Made by a program: the position numbers and the translations under genes
The notes under the pieces: generated by a model
What the model was told of the DNA's origin: nothing
Database searches by the model: none
What the model saw: the letters and a program-made list of their open reading frames with translations, nothing else
Source of the DNA: Microcaldota archaeon
Lineage (GTDB): Archaea > Micrarchaeota > Micrarchaeia > Anstonellales > JAGGVH01
Length of the DNA stretch: 35,054 nucleotides
Direction of reading: 5' to 3'
Assembly (NCBI GenBank): GCA_020854835.1
Contig: JAHKLX010000113.1
Location: forward strand, 1 to 35,054
In this document: positions 16,793-25,734 of the stretch, in pieces
Position numbering within the stretch: the first letter of the stretch is position 1
How the letters are laid out: each line of letters starts with the position of its first letter

Positions 16793-18694
16793 TTACTCCT
16801 GCTTAAGTTGCGCCTCAAAAACGAGCATCGCCAGCGGAGGAACTGTAATTTCCAGGCTAAAGGGCCGGTTGTGCCAGCCATCCCCCGATGCCTTTAAAGC
16901 ATCGTTTTTTTGCCCGGAACCACCATAAACAGTCAGATCACTGTTAAAAATTTCTTTGTACTCTCCGGGATATGGAACACCAATCCTGTACCGGTGGTAC
17001 ACCACCGGAGTAAAATTACATAGGACAATACAGGCCCTGCCTTTTTCTTTTCCCCTCCTGAGAAAGGTTATGATACTTTGCTCTTCATTATCAACGTCAA
17101 TCCATTCAAAACCTTCCGGGTCAAAGTCCAACTCCCACAGACTGCTTTCCCTGCGGTAAAAAAAGTTTAGTTCCTTAACATAATGCTGCATTTTGCGGTG
17201 CAGATCATACTCCAAAAGGTTCCAGTCCAGGCTGTCCCACTCTTTCCATTCATCAAACTGCCCCAGTTCCGTCCCCATAAAGAGAAGTTTTTTCCCGGGA
17301 TGCGCCATCATATAACCCAAAATAAGCCTGAGGTTGGCAAATTTTTGCCAGTAGTCTCCCGGCATTTTGTCCAGCAATGATTTTTTACCGTGAACAACTT
17401 CATCATGAGATAAAGGGAGGATAAAATTCTCTGTATAAGCATACCATATGGGAAAAGTAAGAAGATTATGGTGCCATTTGCGATAAACCGGCTCTGCCTG
17501 CATATAACGCAGAATATCGTTCATCCATCCCATATTCCATTTGAAGTTAAAACCCAGGCCTCCCAGGTAAACCGGGGCGCTTACCTGCGGCCACTGCGTT
17601 GACTCCTCGGCAATCATCAGGGCGGCGGGATACCATTTAAAAACCTGCTCGTTCAGTTTTCTCAAAAAGGATATGGCCTCAAGGTTTTCCCGTCCTCCAT
17701 AACGGTTTGGAACCCAATCCCCTCCTTTTTTCCCGTAGTCCAGATAAAGCATGCCGGCAACAGCGTCCACCCTCAAACCATCCACATGATAAATGTCCAT
17801 CCAGAAAAGAGCATTGGAAATAAGAAAACAAATTACCTCCGGCCTGCCCAGATCAAAATGCAGGGTATCCCATTCCGCACTTTCGCTTCTGCGGCTGTCT
17901 TCATATTCATACTGGGAAGTACCGTCAAACTGGCGCAGTCCATGTGCATCTTTACAGAAATGGCCCGGCACCCAATCCAAAATTACCCCCAGACCTTTCT
18001 GATGGCAGCGATCCACAAAATACATAAAATCATGTGGCGTTCCAAAACGGCTGGTTACGGAAAAATAACCGGTAGCCTGATAGCCCCAGGAAGCGTCTAA
18101 GGGATGTTCGGAAAGGGGAAGAATTTCCAGATGGGTATAACCCATTTCCAGGGCATAATCAACCAATTCGTCCGCCAGATCCCGATATGTATAAAAACTG
18201 CCGTCTTCCCTTCGCTTCCAGGAACCCAGGTGGACTTCATAAATTAAGAAAGGTTCATTGTAAACAGTGCGATTTATTTTCTCCTGTTCCCACCAGTCAT
18301 CGTGCCACGGGTAACCTTCAAGAGAACAAACACGGGAGGCCGTCCCGGGTCTTATTTCTGAGGAAAAAGCATAAGGATCGCTTTTTAAAAAAACAGCTCC
18401 CCCGGGGCCCTGAATCTCATATTTATACAAATCTCCCTCTTTTGCACCGGGGACAAAGACAGACCAAACGCCTGAATTTTGCTCTTTTTCTAAAGGGTGA
18501 AGATGTGCCTGCCATCCGTTAAAAGTCCCGGCCACTCCAACTCTTACAGCCCGGGGAGCCCATACTGTAAACCTGACTCCCTGCACGCCGTCCTGCTCAT
18601 GAAGATGAGTTCCAAAAACACGGTAACTTCTAAAAAGGCTCCCTTCGCGGAACAGGTAAAAATCATAACTGCTTGGTGCTCCCAAATGCTCCAA
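16793..18694 (-). CDS. glgB: 1,4-alpha-glucan branching enzyme
   Basis: A 633-residue GH13 branching enzyme that adds alpha-1,6 branches to glycogen. After a carbohydrate-binding N-terminal domain ([20 protein letters not shown], about 45-65) comes the GH13 barrel. It carries the nucleophile Asp in [16 protein letters not shown], the acid/base Glu in MIAEEST, and [16 protein letters not shown]. The C-terminal barrel ends normally. The length matches the short bacterial GlgB form with one N-terminal domain. It is the first gene of the operon. The likely start is TTG at 18694 with GGGAGAG about seven bases upstream; no nearby ATG suits better. Confidence 0.95.
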   Translation of the reverse strand: MEHLGAPSSYDFYLFREGSLFRSYRVFGTHLHEQDGVQGVRFTVWAPRAVRVGVAGTFNGWQAHLHPLEKEQNSGVWSVFVPGAKEGDLYKYEIQGPGGAVFLKSDPYAFSSEIRPGTASRVCSLEGYPWHDDWWEQEKINRTVYNEPFLIYEVHLGSWKRREDGSFYTYRDLADELVDYALEMGYTHLEILPLSEHPLDASWGYQATGYFSVTSRFGTPHDFMYFVDRCHQKGLGVILDWVPGHFCKDAHGLRQFDGTSQYEYEDSRRSESAEWDTLHFDLGRPEVICFLISNALFWMDIYHVDGLRVDAVAGMLYLDYGKKGGDWVPNRYGGRENLEAISFLRKLNEQVFKWYPAALMIAEESTQWPQVSAPVYLGGLGFNFKWNMGWMNDILRYMQAEPVYRKWHHNLLTFPIWYAYTENFILPLSHDEVVHGKKSLLDKMPGDYWQKFANLRLILGYMMAHPGKKLLFMGTELGQFDEWKEWDSLDWNLLEYDLHRKMQHYVKELNFFYRRESSLWELDFDPEGFEWIDVDNEEQSIITFLRRGKEKGRACIVLCNFTPVVYHRYRIGVPYPGEYKEIFNSDLTVYGGSGQKNDALKASGDGWHNRPFSLEITVPPLAMLVFEAQLKQE

Positions 18695-18951
18695 CTCTTT
18701 CTCTCCCTAAAATGCAGTCAAAGTCTCAATTAAAAGTTAAAAAGTGAAAAGTGAAAAGTGAAAAGTGAAAAAAAAAGCGCCGGTGACAATACGGAATTTT
18801 CCATTCTCAACAACCTTGCTATTTATATAATTCTCCAAAAATCCCTGTACTTCCTGCAAATTATCAAAATATTTTAAACTTTTCCCTGCAGCAGTGGGCT
18901 CTGGAACAACAGCTCCCTGCGGTGATAATAAGTCTCAGGCTTGGACAGTAT
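18695..18951. other. Intergenic region upstream of glgB
   Basis: About 257 AT-rich bases between the C_GCAxxG_C_C gene and glgB. The glycogen operon promoter should lie here, but I found no convincing -35/-10 pair. The stretch holds the heptanucleotide repeat listed separately and no open frame worth calling. Confidence 0.5.
18744..18771. repeat. Heptanucleotide tandem repeat (GTGAAAA)n
   Basis: Four perfect copies of GTGAAAA, with one or two degenerate copies (GTTAAAA) at 18736 onward and an A-run after. On the transcribed minus strand it reads (CACTTTT)n, about 75 bases before the glgB start, so it would lie in the 5' leader or promoter of the glycogen operon. Slippage could alter its length. 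Confidence 0.9.
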
Positions 18952-19389
18952 TTAATTTTTCAGAAGTTCAGATAATTTGCGGGCTGTAAAGGACACTATT
19001 TCTTTGCAGATCTCCCGATGAACCTTGTTTTTGTACCGGTTCATGTCCTCTGGCGAGGTAAAATCCAACCCTGTTAAGCTATAGCAATTGGTAGAACCAA
19101 ACTTGTCAATAAAAGCGCGGCTTAATTCCTGGACTTTACCGGTAATAAGAGCCCGGCCATCTGTAAGATCGGTTCGTCCAAATTTGGCTCCCAGGACCAT
19201 AACAGCACCGGTAAAGGCCCCACAAACCGACTTTGTTCCGGAGAGCCCTCCGCCAAAACCGGTTGCAATGCGGGAGAAACTCTTCTCATCCATTCCCAGA
19301 CATTTTGCTCCCGCAGAAAAGATCGATTCGGCGCAATTATAGCCCGCGTCAAATAAGTGCATCGCATCATCAACCAGTTCTTCCCTCAT
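18952..19389 (-). CDS. C_GCAxxG_C_C family protein
   Basis: A 145-residue protein of the C-GCAxxG-C-C family, a small redox-looking family of unknown biochemical role. Conserved Cys residues are visible in GYNCAES, in the core SVCGAFTGAVMVLG, in TNCYSLTG and in REICKEI. The glycine-rich GFGGGLSGT before the core is also typical. The ATG at 19389 follows AGGAGG; the open frame upstream overlaps the radical SAM gene and looks like shadow. It begins 14 bases after the radical SAM gene, so the two are probably co-transcribed. The family is often described as metal- or cluster-binding, but that is not proven. Confidence 0.88.
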   Translation of the reverse strand: MREELVDDAMHLFDAGYNCAESIFSAGAKCLGMDEKSFSRIATGFGGGLSGTKSVCGAFTGAVMVLGAKFGRTDLTDGRALITGKVQELSRAFIDKFGSTNCYSLTGLDFTSPEDMNRYKNKVHREICKEIVSFTARKLSELLKN

Positions 19390-19402
19390 TAAGCCAAACC
19401 TC

Positions 19403-20398
19403 CTAATTTTTATTAATGCTCTGGAGAAAATATCCCTGGAATGTTCCGCGGGATTTAAGTTCATCTTCAACATGCCTGCTGAAAGCAGACCGTGAATCCT
19501 GCCATAAAGGGGCGAGCAGAAGTTCTCTGTCGGTAACTTCGCTTAGCAGTCGGTGGACAACAATATCGCCGCGCAAACTTTCCAGCTGGTCACAGACAAT
19601 TTCCAGGTATTCTTCTTCCGTCAATACGCCTATTTCTCCCCGGCGATACAACTGCTCCAGCGGAGTCTCCTTTAAAACCTGAAGCTGGTGAAATTTAATC
19701 CCCTGGATGGGAAGAGCATTCAGCCGGCGGATGGTTTCCATCATCTCTATTTTACTCTCTCCGGGCAGCCCGTTGATAATATGGGCACAAGTATAAATCC
19801 CTCTCCCCCGGACTGCGTTTACCGCTTCCACAAACTGCTCAAAGGTATGCCCCCTGTTTATCCGTTCCAGCGTACCGTTGTGGGCACTTTGCAGGCCGAT
19901 TTCCAGCCAGACATGATAATCCCGGGCGAAGGATTCCAACAGGTTTAGCACTTCAGGGCTTAAACAATCAGGCCTTGTCCCGATACTTAAACCGACGATA
20001 CCCGGAAGAGAAAGGGCCTCCTCATATATTTTTCTCAAAGTTCCTATGTCCCCGTAAGTGTTGGTATAAGACTGAAAATAAGCCAGGTATTTTCTCCGCG
20101 GCAAAAAACTCCGGGGTGAAGATGAAGATTGCGCTGTTATCCCTTTTTCCCATCCCTCACCTCTCTGCTGAAAATGGATAATTTGCCTGCGAAGAGATTG
20201 TATCTCCCCTTTAATTTCTCTGTCCAGGGAACCGGGACTAAAACTGGGATTGTAACAGAAAATACACCCTCCTGTCGAGATGGTGCCATCCCTGTTTGGG
20301 CAGGATAAACCGGCATCAAGGGGAATTTTATAGACTTTTTCTCCGAAATTCTCCCGAAAAAAACGGCTTAACCGATAATACCATCCTGGGGCAGTCAT
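19403..20398 (-). CDS. Radical SAM protein, YhcC/YtqA-like family
   Basis: A 331-residue radical SAM protein of the YhcC/YtqA type (TIGR01212-like). The cluster motif is CPNRDGTISTGGCIFC, with the wide nine-residue gap before CxxC (CGGCIFC region) that marks this group. The barrel continues with YFQSYTNTYG, GLSIGTRPDCL and WLEIGLQSAHNGTLERINRGH, all typical of the group. The substrate is unproven; relatives have been linked to tRNA or sulfur chemistry. The ATG at 20398 is preferred over a GTG at 20407, because GAGGTGA overlapping the mnmG stop lies at ideal distance. The start lies five bases after that stop, so the two are translationally coupled. Confidence 0.92.
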   Translation of the reverse strand: MTAPGWYYRLSRFFRENFGEKVYKIPLDAGLSCPNRDGTISTGGCIFCYNPSFSPGSLDREIKGEIQSLRRQIIHFQQRGEGWEKGITAQSSSSPRSFLPRRKYLAYFQSYTNTYGDIGTLRKIYEEALSLPGIVGLSIGTRPDCLSPEVLNLLESFARDYHVWLEIGLQSAHNGTLERINRGHTFEQFVEAVNAVRGRGIYTCAHIINGLPGESKIEMMETIRRLNALPIQGIKFHQLQVLKETPLEQLYRRGEIGVLTEEEYLEIVCDQLESLRGDIVVHRLLSEVTDRELLLAPLWQDSRSAFSRHVEDELKSRGTFQGYFLQSINKN

Positions 20399-20403
20399 GA
20401 ATG

Positions 20404-22269
20404 TCACCTCAGATAAAGGGCCAGGTACGAAACATCCGCGGGGGTTACTCCTTCAACACGGGCAGCCTGGCCCAAAGTCTGCGGACGAATTTCGTTTAGC
20501 TTCTGCTTCGCTTCGGTGGATAAATTAACGAGCTGATCGTAGTTAAAGTCAAGGGGGATAGATCTGGCCTCTAATCTGGCCATCTGTTTAACATGGGCTT
20601 GCTGCTTTTCAATATAACCTTCATATTTTACCTGGGTTTCTACCTCCACGGTTATCCTTTCATCCCGGGAAAGCTTCTCCCCGTCTTCTTGAGACAAAAG
20701 CTGCCGCATTTGACGGTACTTTATCTCGGGTCTTCTCAAAAGTTCTGAGAGGGTTTGCGGCTTGGTGAGAGGAGCAAACCCTTCTTTTTCCAAAACTTCA
20801 TTGATGGAAAGGGTAGGGAGAAGACGAAAACTTTCCAGCTTCTTCTTTTCCTCTTCAATTAACCTTTTTTTCTCCTGAAACTGTTCAAAGCGTTCCGGAG
20901 AGATAAGCCCCAAACGGTACCCTTTCTCCGTAAGACGAAGATCCGCATTGTCATGACGCAGAAGAAGCCGGTATTCACAGCGGGATGTAAACATGCGGTA
21001 AGGTTCGCTCACCCCTTTAAGGATCAAATCGTCGATAAGGACCCCGATATATGCGTCGTTTCTCTGCAGGATAAAAGGAGGTTCTTCCCGGCAAAAAAGA
21101 GCAGCGTTAATCCCCGCCATCAACCCCTGGGCAGCCGCCTCCTCATAGCCGGTTGTGCCGTTAATCTGACCGGCAAAAAACAGCCCGGTTATCTTCTTTG
21201 TCTCCAGGGTGGCCTTGAGCTGCGTGGGAGGGAAATAGTCATACTCAATAGCATAAGCCGGCCGGGATATCACAACTTCTTCCAAACCGGGAATGGTCCG
21301 TAAAAAAGCAATTTGGAACTCCTCCGGCAGCCCGGTGGAAACCCCTTGAAGATACATCTCTTCAGTTCCCTCACTTTCCGGCTCAATAAAAATTGGATGC
21401 CTTGGCCGGTGGCTAAAGCGGACCACTTTATCTTCGATAGAAGGGCAGTAACGGGGACCTTTCCCTTTAATCAGGCCCGAATAAATCGGCGCATAGTTTA
21501 TATTATCCAGAATAAGCCGGTGCGTCTTTTCTGTCGTATATGTCAGGTAACAGGGAACCTTTTTAAAACAATTCCTCTCCGTGGCAAAAGAAAAAGTCCC
21601 CACATCCTCTTCTCCTTGTACAGCGTCAAGCCCATCAAGGTGAATACTGCGTCTGTAAACTCTTGCAGGAGTTCCTGTTTTGAGCCGATCCGCCTCAAAA
21701 CCAAGAGATATAAGGTTTTCAGCCAGTTCGGTAGAAGGCGACTGGTTTCCAGGCCCTCCGGGATAATGATTATGCCCGACAAAAATCTCCGAGCGAAGGT
21801 AAACACCGGCAGCCAGGACGATGGCCCCGGAAAGATAACGGCTCCCCTGGCGAGTGACAACACCCTGCGCCTTACCGCCTTCGGCCAAAATTTGCACGGC
21901 AACTCCTTCGCGAAGGAAAAGAAGAGGCTCGCCTTCCAGAATTTCTTTCATTCCTTTCTGGTAGGCCTGCTTGTCAATCTGGGCTCTCAGTGCCTGAACC
22001 GCGGGCCCTTTGCTGGTATTAAGCCTGCGCATCTGCAAAACATGCCGGTCTCCGTTTAAGCCCATAGCTCCACCAAGAGCATCGATCTCTCGTATCAAGT
22101 GCCCTTTGCCGGGTCCCCCCAGGGAGGGATTGCATGCCATCAAAGCAGGATGATCGAGATTTGCCGTTAAAAGCAGCGTCCGGCAACCCATACGGGCTGC
22201 CGCCAGAGCAGCTTCACATCCGGCGTGTCCGGCACCGATAACAATCACATCATAATTTTCCGCTTCCAT
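20404..22269 (-). CDS. mnmG: tRNA uridine-5-carboxymethylaminomethyl modification enzyme MnmG (GidA)
   Basis: A 621-residue FAD protein that, with MnmE, modifies the wobble uridine U34 of certain tRNAs. The N-terminal dinucleotide fold VIVIGAGHAGCEAALAAARMG binds FAD. Other landmarks are NPSLGGPGKGHL, LKTGTPARV, the FFAGQINGTTGYEEAAAQGL block and a C-terminal helical domain ending near the MnmE/tRNA-binding part. The length is normal. The ATG at 22269 is preferred over a start 23 codons upstream, which looks like non-coding sequence. No mnmE, rsmG, parA or parB lies nearby, so this is not the usual chromosome-origin context. The gene has its own probable extended -10 promoter. Confidence 0.97.
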   Translation of the reverse strand: MEAENYDVIVIGAGHAGCEAALAAARMGCRTLLLTANLDHPALMACNPSLGGPGKGHLIREIDALGGAMGLNGDRHVLQMRRLNTSKGPAVQALRAQIDKQAYQKGMKEILEGEPLLFLREGVAVQILAEGGKAQGVVTRQGSRYLSGAIVLAAGVYLRSEIFVGHNHYPGGPGNQSPSTELAENLISLGFEADRLKTGTPARVYRRSIHLDGLDAVQGEEDVGTFSFATERNCFKKVPCYLTYTTEKTHRLILDNINYAPIYSGLIKGKGPRYCPSIEDKVVRFSHRPRHPIFIEPESEGTEEMYLQGVSTGLPEEFQIAFLRTIPGLEEVVISRPAYAIEYDYFPPTQLKATLETKKITGLFFAGQINGTTGYEEAAAQGLMAGINAALFCREEPPFILQRNDAYIGVLIDDLILKGVSEPYRMFTSRCEYRLLLRHDNADLRLTEKGYRLGLISPERFEQFQEKKRLIEEEKKKLESFRLLPTLSINEVLEKEGFAPLTKPQTLSELLRRPEIKYRQMRQLLSQEDGEKLSRDERITVEVETQVKYEGYIEKQQAHVKQMARLEARSIPLDFNYDQLVNLSTEAKQKLNEIRPQTLGQAARVEGVTPADVSYLALYLR

Positions 22270-22359
22270 AAGATAACCCCTTCGCAATCCCGAATTACAA
22301 CAGGGATCAGATGTCGCGAGCCAATCCCGGCTCCTCACTTCGAACTCCTGATATCAAAT

Positions 22360-22368
22360 ATTATACCA
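22360..22368 (-). promoter_or_regulatory. Probable extended -10 promoter for mnmG
   Basis: On the minus strand TGGTATAAT, an extended -10 box with a perfect TATAAT (22360-22365). It lies after the glnB terminator and about 90 bases before the mnmG start. No good -35 box was found. Confidence 0.5.
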
Positions 22369-22376
22369 TAAACAGG

Positions 22377-22419
22377 CAAAAAATTACCTTGTATCTTCCA
22401 TAAAATGAAGGATACAAGG
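22377..22419 (-). terminator. Rho-independent terminator after the PII gene
   Basis: The minus-strand hairpin CCTTGTATC...GATACAAGG (22387-22419) is extended by a bulged TTC/GAA and followed by AATTTTTT. It closes the ANTAR-glnA-amt-glnB transcription unit about 30 bases after the glnB stop. Confidence 0.85.
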
Positions 22420-22447
22420 TTCGCATAGGAAATAATGCGGAAGAAGC

Positions 22448-22819
<372 letters not shown>

Positions 22820-22823
22820 CTAT

Positions 22824-24176
22824 TTACCGGGGCACAAAGTCAGCATAAGCCTCCATACCATGTTCTTTAATATCCAGGCCGCGAATCTCCTCTTCACGGC
22901 TCACCCTCAGTTTACCCGCTGCCTTAAGGATTCCGAAAAGAATCGTGGCGGTAATGCCAACCCATACCAGGACCCCCAGAACGCCAAGGACCTGCACGCC
23001 CAGCAGGGCTGTTCCACCGCCGTAGAATAAACCTCCCTCTACAGCAAAAAGCCCAACCATGATTGTCCCAAAGGCTCCGCAGATCCCGTGAACAGAAACA
23101 GCACCCACGGGATCATCGACGTACACCTTCTTATCCAGGATCTCAACGGAATAAACCACCAGGATACCGGCCATAATACCGATTACGGCCGCACCGGCGA
23201 AGCTGACGGAGGCACAGCCGGCCGTAATGGCCACCAGTCCCGCCAGCCCCCCGTTCAAAGCCATACTGACATCCGGCTTCCGATACTTCAGCCACGTTAC
23301 AAACATGGCCATTACGGCAGCTGCCGCGGCTGAAATGTTTGTATTGACGATAACCAGCCCCAGAACCGGGTCAAAGGCGGATAACGTGCTCCCGCCGTTA
23401 AAACCGAACCATCCAAACCAGAGGATAAAGACTCCCAGGGCACCCATGGTAATACTGTGTCCCGGAATCGCATTGGCCGAACCGTCCTCATTATATTTCC
23501 CCAGGCGGGGGCCCACAAAATAAGCGCCGACCAGTGCAGCACAACCACCGACAAAATGCACAACCGTTGATCCGGCAAAATCAACGAAGCCCATTTCGCT
23601 GAGCCAGCCTCCGCCCCAGACCCAGTGGCCGACTACCGGATAGATAACCGCGGTGAGGACAATGCTGTAAATTAAGTAAGATGAAAATCGAATCCGCTCG
23701 GCTACAGCACCGGAGACGATGGTGGCTGACGTGGCAGCGAAAACTGTTTGGAAAATGAGGAATACATAAAGTGGTATCCCCAGTTCAAGATGCTCCCAAC
23801 TGCCCCCCAGGGTTACCCCTGAACCGACGAATCCTCCGCTGCTCAGGCCAAACATCAGCAGAAAACCTATTAAAAGAAAGCTGAGGCTTCCACCACTGAA
23901 GGTCATAAAGTTCTTCATAATTATGTTTCCCGCATTTTTTGCCCGTGTAAAACCCGTCTCCACCATGGCGAACCCTGCATGCATAAGAAAGACCATCGCC
24001 GCAGCGATAACCACCCAGATGCTGTCCAGCGCGGAGGAGATATCCGCTCCTTCAGCGGCAAATACAACACCGGGCAACAATACGGTTGACGTAATCAAGA
24101 GAAACAGCAGTCTTCTTCCGGATTTTTCTCTTGTTAAATTGCCCCGGTTAGGACTCAATGGTCTATTTAATAACAT
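22824..24176 (-). CDS. amt: Ammonium transporter (Amt family)
   Basis: A 450-residue Amt/Mep/Rh channel. A signal-peptide-like N-terminus ends near VVFAAEG, then eleven hydrophobic segments follow. The pore twin histidines are visible in STVVHFVGG and SVHGICGAFG, and GFAMVETGFTRAKN is the family signature of the first helices. It takes up ammonium at low external level and is blocked by PII, encoded 40 bases downstream. I chose the ATG at 24176, which gives AAAGGG a spacing of nine; an ATG at 24185 would directly abut that site. Upstream lies a terminator with an overlapping ANTAR-type hairpin, so amt expression likely depends on antitermination. Confidence 0.96.
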   Translation of the reverse strand: MLLNRPLSPNRGNLTREKSGRRLLFLLITSTVLLPGVVFAAEGADISSALDSIWVVIAAAMVFLMHAGFAMVETGFTRAKNAGNIIMKNFMTFSGGSLSFLLIGFLLMFGLSSGGFVGSGVTLGGSWEHLELGIPLYVFLIFQTVFAATSATIVSGAVAERIRFSSYLIYSIVLTAVIYPVVGHWVWGGGWLSEMGFVDFAGSTVVHFVGGCAALVGAYFVGPRLGKYNEDGSANAIPGHSITMGALGVFILWFGWFGFNGGSTLSAFDPVLGLVIVNTNISAAAAAVMAMFVTWLKYRKPDVSMALNGGLAGLVAITAGCASVSFAGAAVIGIMAGILVVYSVEILDKKVYVDDPVGAVSVHGICGAFGTIMVGLFAVEGGLFYGGGTALLGVQVLGVLGVLVWVGITATILFGILKAAGKLRVSREEEIRGLDIKEHGMEAYADFVPR

Positions 24177-24202
24177 TTTGCTCATCCCTTTCTAAAAAAT
24201 CA

Positions 24203-24245
24203 AAATAAAAAAGGCGCTCAGAGTTCTTAATTTCTGAGCGCCTTT
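24203..24245 (-). terminator. Intrinsic terminator between glnA and amt (attenuator)
   Basis: The minus-strand hairpin GGCGCTCAGA...TCTGAGCGCC (24213-24242, ten perfect pairs, ten-base loop) is followed by TTTTTTATTTT. It lies only 27 bases before the amt start, with no room for a separate promoter between. It must therefore be read through for amt and glnB to be expressed from the upstream promoter. Its 5' arm overlaps the candidate antiterminator hairpin at 24236-24249. Confidence 0.92.
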
Positions 24246-24249
24246 GCTC
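24236..24249 (-). promoter_or_regulatory. Candidate ANTAR antiterminator hairpin before amt
   Basis: In RNA sense this is GAGC-AAAGGC-GCUC: a four-pair stem closing a hexaloop with A at position 1 and G at position 4. Those loop positions are the hallmark of sites bound by ANTAR proteins (NasR, EutV). Its 3' arm plus the last three loop bases (24236-24242) are also the first bases of the terminator's 5' arm, so the two folds exclude each other. The matching upstream hairpin (P1) of the usual pair is not clear. An AU-only stem with loop UUAGCU, lying just after the glnA stop, is a weak candidate. Confidence 0.65.
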
Positions 24250-24268
24250 TAAAAAAATATAAAATTAG

Positions 24269-25597
24269 CTAAAATTTAGAAAGATATCTCTCCACTTCCC
24301 AGGAATGAACCTGCATCCGATAGGTATCGCATTCAATTGTTTTGGCTTCCTTAAAGCGGTCCCAGATATGTTCCCCGATAGCATCCAAAATTACGGCATC
24401 ATTTTCCAGGTTCTTAATTGCTTCCTCCAGGCTGCCGGGAAGGCTGAATATTTTCCGTTCCAGCCTTTCTTCCGCTGTCATGGCATAAATATTGCGGCCT
24501 TCCGGTGCCGGCGGTGTAAGTTTGCGTTTGATCCCGTCCAGTCCCGCCTTAAGCGTTACCGCCAGGGCCAGATAGGGGTTGCAGGATGGATCGGGATTTC
24601 TCAGTTCAACCCTGGTTCCCAGACCCCGCCGGGCGGGAACCCTGACCAGAGGACTCCGGTTCCTCTCGGACCAGGCGATATAGACAGGGGCCTCATAACC
24701 GGGCACCAGCCTCTTGTACGAGTTGATGGTGGGGTTTGTTATCGCCGTAAAAGACGGAGCATGTTCCAGAAGACCGGCGATATAATTAACAGCTTCTTCG
24801 CTTAGCTCATACTCTTTACCGGGATCATAAAAAACATTTTTTTCCACGTTAAAAAGAGATTGGTGAATATGCATCCCTGAACCGTTAATGCCGAAGATCG
24901 GCTTGGGCATAAAGCTGGCATGAAGCCCATGCCTCTGGGCTATGGTCCTGATGACAAAACGAAAAGTCGCCAGGCTGTCGGCAGTCGTCAGGGCATCATT
25001 ATATTTAAAATCAATCTCGTGCTGCCCGGGAGCCACCTCGTGGTGGGAAGCCTCGATCTCAAAGCCCATCTCCTGAAGCGTTAAAACCATATCACGCCGG
25101 GCGCTCTCTCCCAAATCTACCGGGGTAAGATCGAAATATCCGGCATTGTCATGGGTATGCAGAGTAGGAAGTCCGTCGGCATCCGTATGGAAGAGAAAAA
25201 ATTCCGCTTCCGGCCCGGCGTTCATATAGTAGCCCATCTCCGCAGCTTCGGCAATTACTGCTTTCAGGCGCCCGCGGGGGCAACCGAGAAACGGAGTTCC
25301 GTCACAGTTGTACACATCACAAATCAAACGGGCAACCGCGCCCTCCTTTGGTTTCCAGGGAAAAAGAACAAAAGTACTGGGGTCGGGAACAAGGTTCATA
25401 TCCGACTCTTCGATACGCAGAAAACCTTCGATGGAAGAACCGTCAAACTGAATTTCACCTTCAAGAGCCTTGGCAAGTTGCTCAGTGGGGATGGCAACGT
25501 TTTTAAGAATGCCGAATATGTCGGTAAACTGGAGACGAATAAATTTAACATTCATCTCCTCGGCCATGCGTAATACGTCTTCTTTTGTCAGTGCCAC
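24269..25597 (-). CDS. glnA: Glutamine synthetase, type I (GSI-alpha)
   Basis: A 442-residue glutamine synthetase making glutamine from glutamate, ammonia and ATP. The N-terminal beta-grasp carries FDGSSIEGF, and the catalytic half has [35 protein letters not shown], the [15 protein letters not shown] block and RSPLVRVPA. The length of about 440 and the lack of the GSI-beta insertion and adenylylation region mark the Firmicutes alpha type. That type is usually controlled by feedback inhibition and regulators, not by adenylylation. The start is GTG with AAGGAG nine bases upstream. It follows the ANTAR gene, with a 137-base leader that holds a terminator and antiterminator-like hairpin. Amt and PII genes follow. 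Confidence 0.97.
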   Translation of the reverse strand: MALTKEDVLRMAEEMNVKFIRLQFTDIFGILKNVAIPTEQLAKALEGEIQFDGSSIEGFLRIEESDMNLVPDPSTFVLFPWKPKEGAVARLICDVYNCDGTPFLGCPRGRLKAVIAEAAEMGYYMNAGPEAEFFLFHTDADGLPTLHTHDNAGYFDLTPVDLGESARRDMVLTLQEMGFEIEASHHEVAPGQHEIDFKYNDALTTADSLATFRFVIRTIAQRHGLHASFMPKPIFGINGSGMHIHQSLFNVEKNVFYDPGKEYELSEEAVNYIAGLLEHAPSFTAITNPTINSYKRLVPGYEAPVYIAWSERNRSPLVRVPARRGLGTRVELRNPDPSCNPYLALAVTLKAGLDGIKRKLTPPAPEGRNIYAMTAEERLERKIFSLPGSLEEAIKNLENDAVILDAIGEHIWDRFKEAKTIECDTYRMQVHSWEVERYLSKF

Positions 25598-25632
25598 AAA
25601 AATCCACTCCTTTTTAAATCTAGATTGAAAAT

Positions 25633-25679
25633 TAAAAAAGCCCTTTCAGCTCCGATGTTAAACAAGAAGCTGCCAGGGC
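25633..25679 (-). terminator. Intrinsic leader terminator before glnA (attenuator)
   Basis: In RNA sense the stem GCCCU...AGGGC, then an internal loop and CAGCU...AGCUG (hairpin 25640-25679), is followed by UUUUUU (25634-25639). It lies about 36 bases before the glnA start in the leader between the ANTAR gene and glnA. Its first four bases GCCC also form the 3' arm of the hairpin at 25676-25689. Confidence 0.88.
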
Positions 25680-25689
25680 GCCGTTGCCC
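25676..25689 (-). promoter_or_regulatory. Candidate ANTAR antiterminator hairpin before glnA
   Basis: In RNA sense this is GGGC-AACGGC-GCCC: a four-pair stem with a hexaloop having A1 and G4, the ANTAR-protein recognition pattern. Its 3' arm is the 5' arm of the glnA leader terminator, so protein binding here would prevent termination. A larger hairpin (25697-25736, AAGGGGA/UCCCCUU) lies seven bases upstream and begins at the ANTAR stop codon. It is in the right place for a P1 element but lacks a hexaloop. Confidence 0.68.
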
Positions 25690-25734
25690 GAAATACAAGG
25701 GGACTTAGCCGACCGCAAAATATACCGTCTCCCC

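Noticed and set aside
18744..18771. Possible CRISPR array
   Set aside because: Units are only seven bases with no spacers; it is a simple tandem repeat.
21313..22059. Long plus-strand open frame of 248 codons opposite mnmG
   Set aside because: It lies entirely antisense to mnmG, has shadow-like composition and no ribosome binding site or family match. The same holds for the other long plus-strand frames opposite glgC, nadE and the glutamate synthase genes.
24250..24271. AU-rich hairpin with loop UUAGCU as the P1 partner of the amt switch
   Set aside because: Only A-U pairs, and loop position 1 is U rather than A; too weak to call.
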